Source of the DNA: Buttiauxella agrestis
GTDB lineage: Bacteria > Pseudomonadota > Gammaproteobacteria > Enterobacterales > Enterobacteriaceae
Direction: 5' to 3'
Assembly: GCF_900446255.1 (NCBI RefSeq)
Contig: NZ_UIGI01000001.1
Coordinates: forward strand, 4,862,763 to 4,926,762
DNA length: 64,000 bases
Below the pieces are notes generated by a model, which was given only the letters and a program-made list of their open reading frames with translations, searched no databases and was not told the DNA's origin. Numbering within the stretch: the first letter of the stretch is position 1; every line of letters starts with the position of its first letter. Positions 1-10,384 of this stretch are shown here, in pieces. A program made the position numbers and the translations under genes.

Positions 1-629
1 AAGCCAATGCCGTCAGACATCCCCGCGCCAATCGCAATCACGTTTTTCACCGCACCACCTAACTGCACGCCGATGAAATCCGGGTTACTGTATACACGGA
101 AGCTTTTGCCGCAATGCAGCAATTGCTGGAGATCCTGAGCAAAAGTTTCGTCCGTTGCTGCCAGTGCAATCGCCGTTGGCAAACCTGCTGCCAGTTCTTT
201 GGCAAACGTCGGGCCGGAAATCACCGCCAATGGGATTTCTTCCCCTAACGCTTCACGCGCAACGTCTTGTAGCAAACGTCCGGTTTCAGCTTCCAGACCT
301 TTAGTCGCCCAGACGATACGAGCGTCTTTGCGCATAAGCGGCTTAATTTGACGCAGCACTTCGCCGAAAACGTGGCTCGGCACGACAACCAGAATATTGC
401 GGCTGGCAGCCAATGCTTTCGCTAAGTCGCTTTCAAGGTGAAGAGTGTCTGGAAAAGGAACGTCAGGAAGAAATGCAGCATTGCAGCGATCTGCCTGCAA
501 TACAGCAAGATGTTTAGGGTCATGGCCCCACAATACGACGTGGTGGCCATTCCGCGCCAGGGTGATGGCAAGAGCGGTGCCGTAAGAACCGGCACCGATC
601 ACAGTCATTGAAGCATTAAGGCTGTTCAT
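1..629 (-). CDS. gpsA: glycerol-3-phosphate dehydrogenase [NAD(P)+], N-terminal part
   Basis: Makes sn-glycerol-3-phosphate from dihydroxyacetone phosphate, the entry to phospholipid synthesis, in the cytoplasm. The gene runs off the left edge, so only about the first 209 of roughly 339 codons are present. The N-terminus shows the Rossmann motif GAGSYGTAL around residues 11-19. The start ATG (627-629) overlaps the secB stop by one base, so gpsA is the last visible gene of yibN-grxC-secB-gpsA and is probably translationally coupled to secB. Identification rests on the motif and on the conserved secB-gpsA order. Confidence 0.93.
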   Translation of the reverse strand, partial: MNSLNASMTVIGAGSYGTALAITLARNGHHVVLWGHDPKHLAVLQADRCNAAFLPDVPFPDTLHLESDLAKALAASRNILVVVPSHVFGEVLRQIKPLMRKDARIVWATKGLEAETGRLLQDVAREALGEEIPLAVISGPTFAKELAAGLPTAIALAATDETFAQDLQQLLHCGKSFRVYSNPDFIGVQLGGAVKNVIAIGAGMSDGIG

Positions 630-1102
630 CAGGCATCCTGATGGTTTTCAGCACCTTCGCCTTCGCCAGATTGCTGCTGCAGATAACTCATGAACAGCGC
701 ATCGAAGTTAACCGGTGCAAGGTTCAGCTGCGGGAAGGTGCCACGAGAAACCAGGCTAGTGATTGCTTCACGTGCATAAGGGAACAGAATGTTCGGGCAG
801 TACGCACCCAGGCAATGTGCCATCTGCGGACCTTCGATCCCACCGATGGAGAAGATACCCGCCTGCTGAACTTCGCACAGGAATGCAGTGTCTTCGCCCA
901 GTGTTGCGGTCACAGTCACACGCAACACAACTTCATAAACGTCATCTGCCAGTTGGCTGGAAGCTGTATCGAGATCCAGTTTAACTTCTGGCTGCCAGTC
1001 TTTCTGGAATACATGCGGTGCGTTCGGCGCTTCAAAAGAGATGTCTTTGGTGTAAACACGCTGAATCTGGAAAGCCATTTCTGTGTTGTTTTGTTCTGAC
1101 AT
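629..1102 (-). CDS. secB: protein-export chaperone SecB
   Basis: Cytosolic tetrameric chaperone that keeps outer-membrane and periplasmic precursors unfolded and passes them to SecA. The 157 residues match the family length (155 in E. coli). The core includes [16 protein letters not shown] near residues 24-39 and the [12 protein letters not shown] segment near residues 103-114, both typical of SecB. It sits between grxC and gpsA, the standard enterobacterial arrangement, and its stop overlaps the gpsA start. No anomalies seen. Confidence 0.97.
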   Translation of the reverse strand: MSEQNNTEMAFQIQRVYTKDISFEAPNAPHVFQKDWQPEVKLDLDTASSQLADDVYEVVLRVTVTATLGEDTAFLCEVQQAGIFSIGGIEGPQMAHCLGAYCPNILFPYAREAITSLVSRGTFPQLNLAPVNFDALFMSYLQQQSGEGEGAENHQDA

Positions 1103-1162
1103 TTTTAAACCCTTAAAAAATTAATACGTCCTTAAACGGCAGTATGCGACAAAGGAACTGCA

Positions 1163-1414
1163 CTAGCGCAGCAGGGGATCGAGTCCACCACGAGCATCGA
1201 GTGCGTACAAGTCATCGCAACCACCAATGTGCTGTGCGTCAATAAAAATCTGCGGCACTGTGGTGCGCCCACTGCGTTTAATCATCTCTTCACGCTTAAC
1301 GGCATCGCCATCAATCGCTAATTCCTGAAACGCGACCCCTTTGCTTTTCAGCAGGTCTTTTGCACGATGGCAAAACGGACAGGTTGCTTTGGTGTAGATT
1401 TCAATATTCGCCAT
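1163..1414 (-). CDS. grxC: glutaredoxin 3
   Basis: Glutathione-dependent thiol-disulfide oxidoreductase, 83 residues, exactly the E. coli length. The redox site CPFC lies at residues 12-15 after TKAT; the TVP cis-proline motif and the GGCDDL glutathione-binding segment follow near residues 52-68. A longer reading frame runs upstream to 1486, but the ATG at 1414 gives the family N-terminus MANIEIYTK, so I take that start. It lies 25 bp after yibN and 60 bp before secB in one operon. Confidence 0.96.
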   Translation of the reverse strand: MANIEIYTKATCPFCHRAKDLLKSKGVAFQELAIDGDAVKREEMIKRSGRTTVPQIFIDAQHIGGCDDLYALDARGGLDPLLR

Positions 1415-1439
1415 GGTCTTCCCCAGTGTGCGTTTCGAT

Positions 1440-1871
1440 TTATTTACCGCGAACCAACGGCAGGTTTTCCCCGCTCCAGCCAGCAATCCCTTCTTTCAGC
1501 AAAGTGACTTGCTCGAAACCAGCTTTGGTCAGCAGCGCTGCTGATTCTTGAGAAGAAACACCGTTGCCACAAACCACGATCACCGGTTGCGCTTTATGTT
1601 TTTCCAGCTCACCGAAATTGCCACTTTTAATGTCAGCAGGCAACACGTTCAATGAGTTAGCGATATGGCCTTTGCGATAGTCATCACGCGAACGCACGTC
1701 AACCACAACAGCATCTTCTTTGTTGATCAGGCGTGTCGCTTCACCACGGGTGATGACTTTAACTTTAGAGGTTAAGCCTTTAAAGGTCATGAAAAGTACG
1801 GCGGCCAGTAAGCCAACCCACGCCAGACTAAGTATGGGATGGCGACTAATGAATTGCATAATTTCTTGCAT
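1440..1871 (-). CDS. yibN: membrane-anchored rhodanese-like protein YibN
   Basis: A single N-terminal transmembrane helix (about residues 10-30, rich in L, A and V) is followed by a rhodanese domain. The active-site loop reads CGNGVSSQ near residues 99-106, with the expected cysteine, so sulfurtransferase chemistry is possible. [13 protein letters not shown] near residues 57-69 is the usual CH2A-type motif. The length of 143 residues is normal. It is the first gene of the yibN-grxC-secB-gpsA operon. The physiological substrate is not known to me; a link to membrane-protein biogenesis is only suggested by its neighbours. Confidence 0.93.
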   Translation of the reverse strand: MQEIMQFISRHPILSLAWVGLLAAVLFMTFKGLTSKVKVITRGEATRLINKEDAVVVDVRSRDDYRKGHIANSLNVLPADIKSGNFGELEKHKAQPVIVVCGNGVSSQESAALLTKAGFEQVTLLKEGIAGWSGENLPLVRGK

Positions 1872-2116
1872 GGGGGGGTGTAACTCCCGACTAAGTAATA
1901 TGAAAAAACCAGGTGAGGAGTATACATTTGCGTTGTGGCAAATACAGCCAGTCTGCGCCAGGTAATGTGGATTCTGCGGCCTGTTACGAAAAAAATTACC
2001 TTAACGACGTAAAACCGATCACAATCCAGCCTCTTTCTTTGATCTTCTGCGGCTATTTACCCCGTGGCCTGTAGTAAAATTACGCAAATTTTGTCTTTGA
2101 CTTAGAGGTTGTCGCA

Positions 2117-3664
2117 ATGTCAGTTACTAAAAAACCTATGGTTCTGGTGATTCTGGATGGCTATGGTCACCGCGAAGAGCAGCAGGATAACGCTATTCTG
2201 AATGCTAAAACCCCGGTTATGGATAACCTGTGGGCTCAGCGTCCACACACGTTGATCAACGCATCCGGCCTGGAAGTCGGTCTGCCAGAAGGCCAAATGG
2301 GTAACTCCGAAGTTGGCCACGTAAACCTCGGCGCAGGCCGTATTGTTTACCAGGATCTGACTCGTCTGGACGTTGAAATTAAAGAACGTACTTTCTTCGC
2401 AAACCCAACGCTGACTGCGGCAGTAGACAAAGCGGTTGCTGCTGGCAAAGCAGTACACATCATGGGTCTGGCATCAGCCGGTGGCGTTCACAGTCACGAA
2501 GAACACATTCTGGCAATGATTGAACTGGCCGCAGAGCGTGGCGCAGAAGCCATCTACCTGCACGCATTCCTGGATGGTCGTGACACACCGCCACGCAGCG
2601 CAGAATCTTCTCTGAAGAAATTTGCCGACAAATTCGCCGCTCTGGGCAAAGGCCGCGTCGCCTCCCTGATTGGCCGTTACTACGCTATGGACCGCGATAA
2701 CCGTTGGGATCGCGTTGAACTGGCTTACGATCTGCTGACTCTGGCTCAAGGCGAATACCAGGCAGAAACTGCTGTTGCAGGTCTGGAAGCAGCATATGCT
2801 CGCGACGAAAACGATGAATTCGTTAAACCGACTGTGATCCGCGCAGAAGGCGAAGCGGATGCCGCAATGAACGACGGCGACGCGCTGATCTTCATGAACT
2901 TCCGTGCTGACCGCGCTCGTCAAATCACCCGTACTTTTGTTAACGCTGACTTCGACGGTTTTGCGCGTAAGAAAGTGGTTAACTTCGGCGATTTCGTGAT
3001 GCTGACCGAATATGCAGCAGACATCAAAGCCGCTTGTGCTTATCCACCAGCTTCACTGACCAATACTTTCGGTGAGTGGATGGCGAAGCATGATAAAACT
3101 CAGTTGCGTATCTCCGAAACGGAAAAATATGCTCATGTGACCTTCTTCTATAACGGTGGCGTTGAAGAGCCGTTCGCTGGCGAAGACCGCATTCTTATTA
3201 ACTCCCCGAAAGTTGCTACTTACGATTTGCAGCCGGAAATGAGTTCTGTAGAACTGACCGAAAAACTGCTGGCAGCTATCAACAGCGGCAAATACGACAC
3301 CATCATTTGTAACTATCCAAATGGTGATATGGTCGGCCATACTGGTGTTTACGAAGCGGCTATTGCGGCAATCGAAGCGCTGGACCAGTGTATTGCTCAG
3401 GTTGTTACTGCGGTTGAAAATGTCGGTGGGCAATTGCTTATCACCGCGGACCACGGCAACGCAGAGCAGATGGCTGACCCGGCAACAGGCCAGGCGCACA
3501 CTGCACACACCAGCCTGCCAGTTCCGTTGATTTATGTCGGTTCCCGTAACGTGAAAGCGGTTGAAGGCGGCAAGCTTTCTGATATCGCACCAACGATGCT
3601 GAACCTGATGGGGATGGAAATCCCGCAAGAGATGACTGGCAAGCCGCTGTTCATCGTGGAATAA
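2117..3664 (+). CDS. gpmI: 2,3-bisphosphoglycerate-independent phosphoglycerate mutase
   Basis: Interconverts 3- and 2-phosphoglycerate in glycolysis; the Mn-dependent enzyme of the alkaline phosphatase superfamily. The 515 residues match the family (about 514). The catalytic serine is in [10 protein letters not shown] (Ser64), the first metal ligand in LDGYG (Asp14), and the C-terminal metal motif DHGNAEQM lies near residues 445-452. The divergent 245-bp gap to yibN must hold its promoter. It is followed within 10 bp by envC, the usual gpmI-envC-yibQ order. Confidence 0.97.
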   Translation: MSVTKKPMVLVILDGYGHREEQQDNAILNAKTPVMDNLWAQRPHTLINASGLEVGLPEGQMGNSEVGHVNLGAGRIVYQDLTRLDVEIKERTFFANPTLTAAVDKAVAAGKAVHIMGLASAGGVHSHEEHILAMIELAAERGAEAIYLHAFLDGRDTPPRSAESSLKKFADKFAALGKGRVASLIGRYYAMDRDNRWDRVELAYDLLTLAQGEYQAETAVAGLEAAYARDENDEFVKPTVIRAEGEADAAMNDGDALIFMNFRADRARQITRTFVNADFDGFARKKVVNFGDFVMLTEYAADIKAACAYPPASLTNTFGEWMAKHDKTQLRISETEKYAHVTFFYNGGVEEPFAGEDRILINSPKVATYDLQPEMSSVELTEKLLAAINSGKYDTIICNYPNGDMVGHTGVYEAAIAAIEALDQCIAQVVTAVENVGGQLLITADHGNAEQMADPATGQAHTAHTSLPVPLIYVGSRNVKAVEGGKLSDIAPTMLNLMGMEIPQEMTGKPLFIVE

Positions 3665-3673
3665 TCCCTCCCC

Positions 3674-4957
3674 ATGAGGGGAAAGGCGATTTTTTCAATA
3701 ACATGGGCCGTGAAAACGAAGCTGTTTTCAGTCCGGCCTATGATGTACGCCAGCGTTTTAAGCGCTGGCGTATTGTTATGCCCCTCGATCAGCCATGCCG
3801 ACGATCGCGCTGAGTTGAAATCTATTCAGCAGAATATTGCGACTCAAGAACGTGCGGTACGTCAGCAACAGCAACAACGCTCTACATTACTCGCTCAACT
3901 CCAGGCACAAGAAAAAGCTATCGCCGAAGCCAGCCGCAAGCTACGCGACACGCAAAACACGCTTGCTGAACTCAACCGCCAAATCGACACCATGAATGCT
4001 TCCCTCGCGAAACTGCAAAAACAGCAGGCCTCGCAGGAGCGCAATCTTGCAGCTCAACTTGATGCTGCTTTTCGCCAGGGCCAACATACCGGCATTCAGC
4101 TGATTTTAAGCGGCGAAGAAAGCCAGCGCGGGCAACGTTTGCAGGCATATTTTGGTTATCTGAACGCGGCGCGTCAGGAAACTATCGAAAAGCTTAAGCA
4201 AACGAAAGCTGAAGTTGATGAGCAAAAAGCCAGTCTGGAATCTAAGCAAACCGAGCAGCAGACCCTTCTCTACGAGCAACAAGCTCAGCAAACTAAGCTT
4301 GAAAGCGCGCGTAACGAGCGTAAGAAAACACTGTCTACTCTCGAGTCTTCTTTGCAGCAAGACCAGCAAAAACTGAGTGAAATGCGCCAGAACCAGTCGC
4401 GTCTTCAGGGGCAAATTGCCCGTGCGGAAGCCGCTGCGAAAGCGAGAGCTGAAAAAGAAGCCCGTGAAGCTGAGCAAGTTAAAACCCGCCAAAAGGAAGC
4501 GACCAGCAAAGGTAGCACCTATAAACCAACAGAAAGTGAACGTTCACTGATTTCGCGTACAGGTGGCCTCGGCGCTGCACGCGGACAAGCCTTCTGGCCG
4601 GTACGCGGGTCAATTTTGCATCGCTATGGCGAACAACTCCAGGGTGAGCTACGTTGGAAAGGGATAGTTATCGCTGCGGGTGAAGGCACTGAAGTTAAAG
4701 CCATTGCTGACGGACGTGTCATTCTCGCCGACTGGTTGCAGGGCTATGGCCTTGTCGTCGTGGTTGAGCATGGCAAAGGCGATATGAGTTTGTATGGTTA
4801 CAACCAAAGCGCGTTGGTTAATGTGGGTACACAAGTTCGCGCCGGCCAGGCGATTGCACTGGTGGGCAACAGTGGTGGTCAGGGCCGCCCGTCACTTTAT
4901 TTTGAAATTCGTCGCCAGGGCCAGGCCGTCAATCCACAACCGTGGTTGGGAAGATAA
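3674..4957 (+). CDS. envC: murein hydrolase activator EnvC
   Basis: Periplasmic activator of the amidases AmiA and AmiB at the division septum, itself governed by FtsEX. After a signal peptide (about residues 15-42, ending SHADD) there is a long Gln/Glu/Lys-rich coiled coil to about residue 270, then a C-terminal LytM (M23) domain. The LytM metal ligands are degenerate: SLYGYN and SLYFEI stand where active enzymes carry histidines, as expected for an activator and not a hydrolase. The start is uncertain: the ATG at 3674 has no good ribosome site, and homology with E. coli EnvC begins only about nine residues later, where there is no ATG (GTG at 3710 is possible). Confidence 0.94.
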   Translation: MRGKAIFSITWAVKTKLFSVRPMMYASVLSAGVLLCPSISHADDRAELKSIQQNIATQERAVRQQQQQRSTLLAQLQAQEKAIAEASRKLRDTQNTLAELNRQIDTMNASLAKLQKQQASQERNLAAQLDAAFRQGQHTGIQLILSGEESQRGQRLQAYFGYLNAARQETIEKLKQTKAEVDEQKASLESKQTEQQTLLYEQQAQQTKLESARNERKKTLSTLESSLQQDQQKLSEMRQNQSRLQGQIARAEAAAKARAEKEAREAEQVKTRQKEATSKGSTYKPTESERSLISRTGGLGAARGQAFWPVRGSILHRYGEQLQGELRWKGIVIAAGEGTEVKAIADGRVILADWLQGYGLVVVVEHGKGDMSLYGYNQSALVNVGTQVRAGQAIALVGNSGGQGRPSLYFEIRRQGQAVNPQPWLGR

Positions 4958-4960
4958 GTT

Positions 4961-5917
4961 TTGCTTCAATTCCGTCGTGTGTCTTTCTTTTTCGTCAGCA
5001 CACTTATGCTGGCAGCTCCCGTTTACGCCGGAAAACTGGCAATAGTGATAGATGACTTCGGTTATCGCCCCGCGCAAGAAAACAAAGTTATCGCCCTGCC
5101 TGCCAACATTTCGGTCGCAGTTTTACCCAACGCTCCTCACGCCCGTGAAATGGCCACTAAGGCGCATAACGCCGGGCATGAAGTCCTGATTCATTTGCCG
5201 ATGGCACCACTGAGTAAACAGCCGCTGGAAAAGGACACGCTGCGCCCGGATATGAGCAGCGGTGAAATCGAACGCATCATCCGCGAAGCGGTGAATGATG
5301 TTCCCTTTGCCGTGGGCCTCAATAACCACATGGGTAGTGCGATGACATCCAGCCTGTTTGGCATGCAGAAGGTTATGCAGGCGCTGGGGCAATATAATCT
5401 TTATTTTCTCGATAGCATGACGATTGGCAACAGCCAGTCGATGCGTGCGGCGGCAGGCACTAACGTCAAAGTTATCAAACGCAAAGTGTTCCTCGACGAC
5501 ACACAAAACGAAGCGGATATTCGTTTCCAGTTTAATCGTGCCGTTGAACTGGCGCGCCGAAATGGCTCTGCGATTGCCATCGGCCATCCGCATCCAACGA
5601 CCGTTCGCGTACTGCAACAAATGGTCTATAACCTACCTGCGGATATTACGCTGGTGCGCCCGAGCAGTTTGCTCAATGAGCCTCAGGTTGATACTTCAAG
5701 GCCTAATAACACGCGCCCAACTGCACCGGGGAAACCTGTTGAGCAACCGCGTAACCCATTCAAAGGCGTGAACCTTTGCAAGCCTAAACAACCGTTGCAA
5801 CCGATCTATGCAACCACGTTCTTCACGGTGTTAAGTGAAAGCATCAGCCAAAGCCAGTTGCTGAAATACATGCAGCACCAATGGCAAGGCTGGGATTCAA
5901 CTGTCAAGAAAAGCTAA
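4961..5917 (+). CDS. yibQ: divergent polysaccharide deacetylase family protein YibQ
   Basis: Begins with TTG three bases after the envC stop and has a signal peptide (about residues 1-23, ending VYAG). The mature part is a divergent polysaccharide deacetylase (NodB-like) domain: IVIDDFGYR near residues 28-36, IHLPMAP near 78-84 and GLNNHMGS near 120-127. It is co-transcribed with envC, which suggests a cell-envelope role, but its substrate is unproven. The low-complexity tail after residue 240 (PNNTRPTAPGKPVEQPRNP) is probably disordered. A hairpin terminator follows at 5923. Confidence 0.92.
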   Translation: MLQFRRVSFFFVSTLMLAAPVYAGKLAIVIDDFGYRPAQENKVIALPANISVAVLPNAPHAREMATKAHNAGHEVLIHLPMAPLSKQPLEKDTLRPDMSSGEIERIIREAVNDVPFAVGLNNHMGSAMTSSLFGMQKVMQALGQYNLYFLDSMTIGNSQSMRAAAGTNVKVIKRKVFLDDTQNEADIRFQFNRAVELARRNGSAIAIGHPHPTTVRVLQQMVYNLPADITLVRPSSLLNEPQVDTSRPNNTRPTAPGKPVEQPRNPFKGVNLCKPKQPLQPIYATTFFTVLSESISQSQLLKYMQHQWQGWDSTVKKS

Positions 5918-5922
5918 TAAGA

Positions 5923-5949
5923 TGCCAGGATATTCCTGGCATTTTTTTA
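5923..5949 (+). terminator. Rho-independent terminator of gpmI-envC-yibQ
   Basis: Perfect 8-bp stem TGCCAGGA / TCCTGGCA with a TAT loop followed by a run of seven T. It also overlaps the stop codon of the convergent glycosyltransferase gene. Confidence 0.9.
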
Positions 5950-6894
5950 ACGCAATCTGAACCACAGCCGTATCAAAAACCAGGCTTCATGAATTCCGCT
6001 GACCCCTTTTGCTAAATCGGTGAAGCGGATATGGTCATGAAATGACTTTCGAACCGCAGCACGATCTTTAATCTTCTTGCGGTAAAGACCTGAAAGGTGC
6101 CCTGTTTCTCTCAAAGCATGAATATAAAGCGGGCGACTAACGGCTGCATATTCAGGAGATTTTGCGTAATTAATTAACTTATTGATGATATCAATGTAAC
6201 TATAAGCACGAGGATCGTAATAGCGACCGTGATTGGTAATAGAAGATGTGTTCTTCGAATAGTAATAATCTGGTTCCGGTGAAATATAAAATCGCCCATT
6301 AGCCAGAGCCAGCTCCGTGGACCATAAAATATCTTTATGACTGGTGCCTACGTGGAAGTTAATATTATTTTCTTTAATATATTTCGAACTTACAATTTGC
6401 AACCAAATATAATGCGGCCATTCTCGCACTTTGACAGCATGTTTAATCCATTCGAAACCGGAAATCATGCGGTTGTAAATTTGTTGCCGATGAACTTCCC
6501 ATCCAGCCAACTTCTGCCCGGGGTTTCCGCGCCAGCCGTTGCATATCAATACATCACAATTATGCTGTTCAGCCTTAGTGTAGCGATTAAAAATCATGTC
6601 GGGTGTGATGGCATCATCAGCATCCAGCAGAATTAACCACTTTCCACAATGCGCTGCCAACCCGGCATTGCGCGCAATATAGACTCCGCTATTGGGTTGC
6701 TCAATAATGACCAACCTTTCATCCTGAATTGAATTAAGTATCTCGCGTGTCTTATCCGTTGAGCCATCATTAATAACAATAAGCTCTAAATTTATACGCG
6801 TTTCCGCGAGAACACTCTCGACCAGCTGACGTATGTTTTCTTCACCATTGTAGACAGGGATAATAACGCTGACTTCTATCGGCGGATGACTCAT
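5947..6894 (-). CDS. waaH: family 2 glycosyltransferase, WaaH (YibD)-like
   Basis: GT2 enzyme with N-terminal GT-A fold: VSVIIPVYNG at residues 9-18, INDGSTD near 42-48 and the LLDADD catalytic motif near residues 91-96. It occupies the yibD/waaH position beside tdh-kbl. E. coli WaaH adds glucuronic acid to heptose III of the LPS inner core under phosphate limitation. The shared HKDILWSTE-type segment supports that family, but similarity looks moderate, so the sugar is inferred. I chose ATG 6894 (AAAGG 8 bp upstream) over the GTG at 6915. No Pho box was identified by eye. Confidence 0.75.
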   Translation of the reverse strand: MSHPPIEVSVIIPVYNGEENIRQLVESVLAETRINLELIVINDGSTDKTREILNSIQDERLVIIEQPNSGVYIARNAGLAAHCGKWLILLDADDAITPDMIFNRYTKAEQHNCDVLICNGWRGNPGQKLAGWEVHRQQIYNRMISGFEWIKHAVKVREWPHYIWLQIVSSKYIKENNINFHVGTSHKDILWSTELALANGRFYISPEPDYYYSKNTSSITNHGRYYDPRAYSYIDIINKLINYAKSPEYAAVSRPLYIHALRETGHLSGLYRKKIKDRAAVRKSFHDHIRFTDLAKGVSGIHEAWFLIRLWFRLR

Positions 6895-6947
6895 CTTCAA
6901 CCTTTTAGCGAACACAAAGAATCAATACAATACTAAAAAACCAGGAA

Positions 6948-6982
6948 AAAAAAGGCCCAAATTCTGCTTTTGGGCCTTTTTA
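6948..6982. terminator. bidirectional-looking terminator between the WaaH-like gene and tdh
   Basis: Stem AAAAGGCCCAAA / TTTGGGCCTTTT with A and T runs on both sides. On the minus strand it directly follows tdh, so it terminates the kbl-tdh transcript. Confidence 0.85.
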
Positions 6983-6985
6983 CTG

Positions 6986-8011
6986 TTAATCCCAGCTAAG
7001 AATGACTTTGCCGGATTGACCAGAACGCATGGCATCGAAGCCTTGCTGGAAATCATCAATACCAAAACGGTGGGTGATAATCGGTGACAGATCCAAACCT
7101 GACTGAATTAATGCAGCCATTTTGTACCATGTCTCGAACATTTCACGCCCGTAAATTCCTTTAATGAACAGTCCCTTAAAGATGACTTTCGTCCAGTCGA
7201 TAGACATGTCTGATGGCGGAATACCCAACATCGCAATGCGGCCACCATGATTCATGGTGTCGAGCATGGTGCGGAACGCTGGCGGAGCACCAGACATCTC
7301 CAGACCCACGTCGAAACCTTCGGTCATGCCTAACTCTTTCATGACATCGGTCAGGTTTTCTTTGCTAACGTTAACCGCACGGGTGACACCCATTTCGCGA
7401 GCCAGCTCAAGACGGTACTCATTCACATCGGTGATAACGACATTACGCGCACCAACGTGTTTAGCGACAGCCGCCGCCATAATACCGATTGGGCCAGCAC
7501 CAGAAACCAGCACATCTTCACCGACCAGATCGAAAGACAGCGCGGTGTGAACGGCGTTGCCAAACGGGTCGAAGATGGAGGCCAGATCATCAGAGATATT
7601 GTCAGGGATTTTAAAAGCATTAAAGGCAGGCAGCACCAGATATTCAGCGAAGCAGCCAGGGCGGTTAACACCGATACCCGTGGTATTGCGGCACAAGTGA
7701 GTGCGGCCTGCACGGCAGTTTCGGCAATGCCCACAGGTAATATGGCCTTCACCGGAAACACGATCGCCGATTTTAAAGCCTTTAACTTCCTGGCCTATGC
7801 CGACCACTTCACCGACATATTCGTGTCCGACAACCATCGGAACCGGAATAGTCTTTTGTGACCATTCATCCCAGTTATAAATATGCACATCGGTGCCACA
7901 AATGGCCGTTTTACGGATTTTGATCAGCAGATCGTTATGACCCATTTCCGGCTTGGGTGCATCCGTCATCCAGATGCCTTCTTCTGCTTTCAGTTTTGCT
8001 AATGCTTTCAT
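6986..8011 (-). CDS. tdh: L-threonine 3-dehydrogenase
   Basis: NAD-dependent zinc alcohol dehydrogenase that oxidises threonine to 2-amino-3-ketobutyrate, which Kbl then cleaves to glycine and acetyl-CoA. Starting at ATG 8011 gives 341 residues, the E. coli length; a longer frame to 8221 only reads into kbl. Motifs: catalytic zinc Cys in AICGTDVH near residue 38, structural zinc cluster [10 protein letters not shown] near residues 90-99, and dinucleotide-binding GAGPIGIMA near 170. Ten bases after kbl, same operon. Confidence 0.97.
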   Translation of the reverse strand: MKALAKLKAEEGIWMTDAPKPEMGHNDLLIKIRKTAICGTDVHIYNWDEWSQKTIPVPMVVGHEYVGEVVGIGQEVKGFKIGDRVSGEGHITCGHCRNCRAGRTHLCRNTTGIGVNRPGCFAEYLVLPAFNAFKIPDNISDDLASIFDPFGNAVHTALSFDLVGEDVLVSGAGPIGIMAAAVAKHVGARNVVITDVNEYRLELAREMGVTRAVNVSKENLTDVMKELGMTEGFDVGLEMSGAPPAFRTMLDTMNHGGRIAMLGIPPSDMSIDWTKVIFKGLFIKGIYGREMFETWYKMAALIQSGLDLSPIITHRFGIDDFQQGFDAMRSGQSGKVILSWD

Positions 8012-8021
8012 GACCGCTCCC

Positions 8022-9218
8022 TTAGGCGATGACGCCCAACTGTTTGCCGATACGCGTAAATGCGTCAATCGCACGTTCAATTTGTTCAGTCGTGTGAGCC
8101 GCAGACATCTGAGTACGGATACGCGCCTGCCCTTTTGGAACCACCGGATAGAAGAATCCAGTGACGTAAATGCCTTCTTTTTGCAGCTCGCGAGCAAAGT
8201 TCTGCGCAACCACCGCTTCACCCAGCATCACAGGGATGATGGCATGATCCGCACCGGCCAGAGTAAAGCCAGCGGCGGTCATTTTCTCGCGGAACAGACT
8301 GGCATTCGCCCACAGGCGATCGCGCATTTCAGCGCCAGTTTCCAGCATCTCCAGAACTTTAATCGATGCAGAAACAATAGCCGGAGCCAATGAGTTAGAG
8401 AAAAGGTACGGGCGCGAACGCTGGCGCAGCCATTCAATCACTTCTTTGCGACCTGCGGTATAGCCGCCAGATGCACCACCAAGCGCTTTGCCCAATGTTC
8501 CGGTAATGATGTCTACACGATCCATCACGTTGCAATATTCATGCGTGCCACGACCATTTTCACCCACAAAACCTACCGCGTGAGAATCATCGACCATGAC
8601 CAGAGCGTCATATTCATCAGCCAAATCACAAACCCCATTCAGGTTCGCAATCACGCCATCCATAGAGAACACGCCGTCTGTTGCGATCATGATATGGCGA
8701 GCACCTGCCGCACGCGCTTCTTTCAGGCAAGCTTCGAGTTCTTGCATATCATTGTTGGCGTAGCGATAACGCTTTGCCTTGCATAAACGCACGCCATCAA
8801 TGATAGATGCATGGTTCAGCGCATCGGAGATAATCGCATCTTCCGTGCCGAGCAGCGTTTCAAACAGACCACCGTTGGCATCAAAACACGAAGAATAAAG
8901 AATGGCATCTTCCATTCCGAGGAAGCCGGCCAGTTTGCCTTCCAGCTCTTTGTGGCTGTCTTGTGTTCCACAAATGAAACGCACAGAGGCCATCCCAAAG
9001 CCATGCGTATCCATGCCTTGTTTAGCAGCATTGATAAGCTCTGGGTGGTTAGCGAGGCCGAGATAGTTATTGGCGCAGAAGTTGATGACGTGACTCCCGT
9101 CAGCAACAGTAATATCTGCTTGTTGAGCAGAAGTAATAATACGTTCTTCTTTAAACAACCCTTCCGCTCGTGCGGTTTCAAGTTGGGTTGTTAACTGTTG
9201 GTAAAAATCTCCGCGCAT
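8022..9218 (-). CDS. kbl: glycine C-acetyltransferase (2-amino-3-ketobutyrate CoA ligase)
   Basis: PLP enzyme of the alpha-oxoamine synthase family, second step of threonine degradation. The length of 398 residues is normal. [10 protein letters not shown] near residues 46-55, [10 protein letters not shown] near 205-214 and the PLP-lysine segment [14 protein letters not shown] near 239-252 are all present. First gene of kbl-tdh. In K-12, htrL lies just upstream of kbl; here the 217-bp gap to hldD holds no such gene, and a family member is found inside the waa operon instead. Confidence 0.97.
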   Translation of the reverse strand: MRGDFYQQLTTQLETARAEGLFKEERIITSAQQADITVADGSHVINFCANNYLGLANHPELINAAKQGMDTHGFGMASVRFICGTQDSHKELEGKLAGFLGMEDAILYSSCFDANGGLFETLLGTEDAIISDALNHASIIDGVRLCKAKRYRYANNDMQELEACLKEARAAGARHIMIATDGVFSMDGVIANLNGVCDLADEYDALVMVDDSHAVGFVGENGRGTHEYCNVMDRVDIITGTLGKALGGASGGYTAGRKEVIEWLRQRSRPYLFSNSLAPAIVSASIKVLEMLETGAEMRDRLWANASLFREKMTAAGFTLAGADHAIIPVMLGEAVVAQNFARELQKEGIYVTGFFYPVVPKGQARIRTQMSAAHTTEQIERAIDAFTRIGKQLGVIA

Positions 9219-9435
9219 TGCGATTCTCCAGGCATGGCTAATTTCGGCACATATTACCCAAACCTATACCAGGACACGAGATGACGCTTCAATGAAATTG
9301 ATTTTTGCAGCATAAATCACGAGTATCAGAAACTTCCTCTGATTAGGCGGGTCAATGAATGTAATGGTATGATAAGAGCCATTAGCGCGTGAGGTATCGT
9401 GCCTTACGGCCCTCTTTTTGTTTAAGGTTTCGCTC

Positions 9436-10368
9436 ATGATTATTGTCACCGGCGGTGCTGGCCTTATCGGCAGCAACATCATTAAGTCCCTGAATGATAT
9501 TGGCCATACAGATATTCTGGTGGTAGACAACCTGAAGGATGGCACTAAGTTCGCCAACCTCGTAGATTTAAATATCGCCGACTATATGGATAAAGAAGAC
9601 TTCTTAATCCAAATTATGGCGGGTGAAGAGTTCGGCGATATCGAAGCCATCTTCCACGAAGGCGCATGCTCTTCCACCACCGAGTGGGATGGCAAGTACA
9701 TGATGGATAACAACTATCAGTACTCCAAAGAAGTCCTGCATTACTGCCTGGAACGTGAAATCCCGTTCCTGTATGCCTCTTCTGCTGCAACCTACGGCGG
9801 TCGCAATAGCGATTTCATCGAGTCGCGTGAATATGAGCAGCCGCTAAACGTTTACGGTTACTCGAAATTCTTGTTCGATGAGTACGTGCGTCAAATCCTG
9901 CCAGAAGCAAATTCCCAGATTACCGGCTTCCGCTACTTCAATGTCTACGGACCACGTGAAGGCCACAAAGGCAGCATGGCGAGCGTTGCATTCCATCTGA
10001 ACACGCAGCTCACCAACGGTGAAAATCCAAAACTGTTTGAAGGCAGCGACAGCTTTAAACGTGACTTCATCTATGTTGGCGATGTCGCCGCCGTTAACCT
10101 GTGGTTCTGGCAGAATGGCGTATCCGGCATTTATAACTGTGGTACCGGCCGTGCGGAATCTTTCCAGGCTATTGCCGATGCAGCGCTGGCGTTCCATAAA
10201 AAAGGCAGCATTGAGTACATTCCATTCCCGGAAAAACTCAAAGGCCGCTATCAAGAGTTTACTCAGGCTGATTTGACCAATCTGCGCGCCGCAGGTTACG
10301 ACAAGCCATTTAAAACTGTTGCCGAAGGCGTAACAGAATATATGGCCTGGCTGAACCGTGACGCATAA
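9436..10368 (+). CDS. hldD: ADP-L-glycero-D-manno-heptose 6-epimerase
   Basis: Makes the heptose donor used by WaaC and WaaF for the LPS inner core. Short-chain dehydrogenase/epimerase fold: NADP motif GGAGLIGSN at residues 6-14 and the catalytic YGYSK near residues 140-144. ATG 9436 gives 310 residues, the E. coli length; an upstream in-frame start at 9418 adds six residues with no family support. First gene of hldD-waaF-waaC-waaL. In E. coli this gene is also known as rfaD or htrM, with a heat-shock promoter; I could not identify that promoter here by eye. Confidence 0.97.
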   Translation: MIIVTGGAGLIGSNIIKSLNDIGHTDILVVDNLKDGTKFANLVDLNIADYMDKEDFLIQIMAGEEFGDIEAIFHEGACSSTTEWDGKYMMDNNYQYSKEVLHYCLEREIPFLYASSAATYGGRNSDFIESREYEQPLNVYGYSKFLFDEYVRQILPEANSQITGFRYFNVYGPREGHKGSMASVAFHLNTQLTNGENPKLFEGSDSFKRDFIYVGDVAAVNLWFWQNGVSGIYNCGTGRAESFQAIADAALAFHKKGSIEYIPFPEKLKGRYQEFTQADLTNLRAAGYDKPFKTVAEGVTEYMAWLNRDA

Positions 10369-10384
10369 GCAGGTAGCCTGACGC

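Noticed and set aside
8012-8221. N-terminal extension of tdh
   Set aside because: Reads kbl sequence in another frame; ATG 8011 gives the standard 341 residues.
9418-9435. Upstream start for hldD
   Set aside because: The NADP-binding N-terminus MIIVTGG starts at 9436, as in the family.
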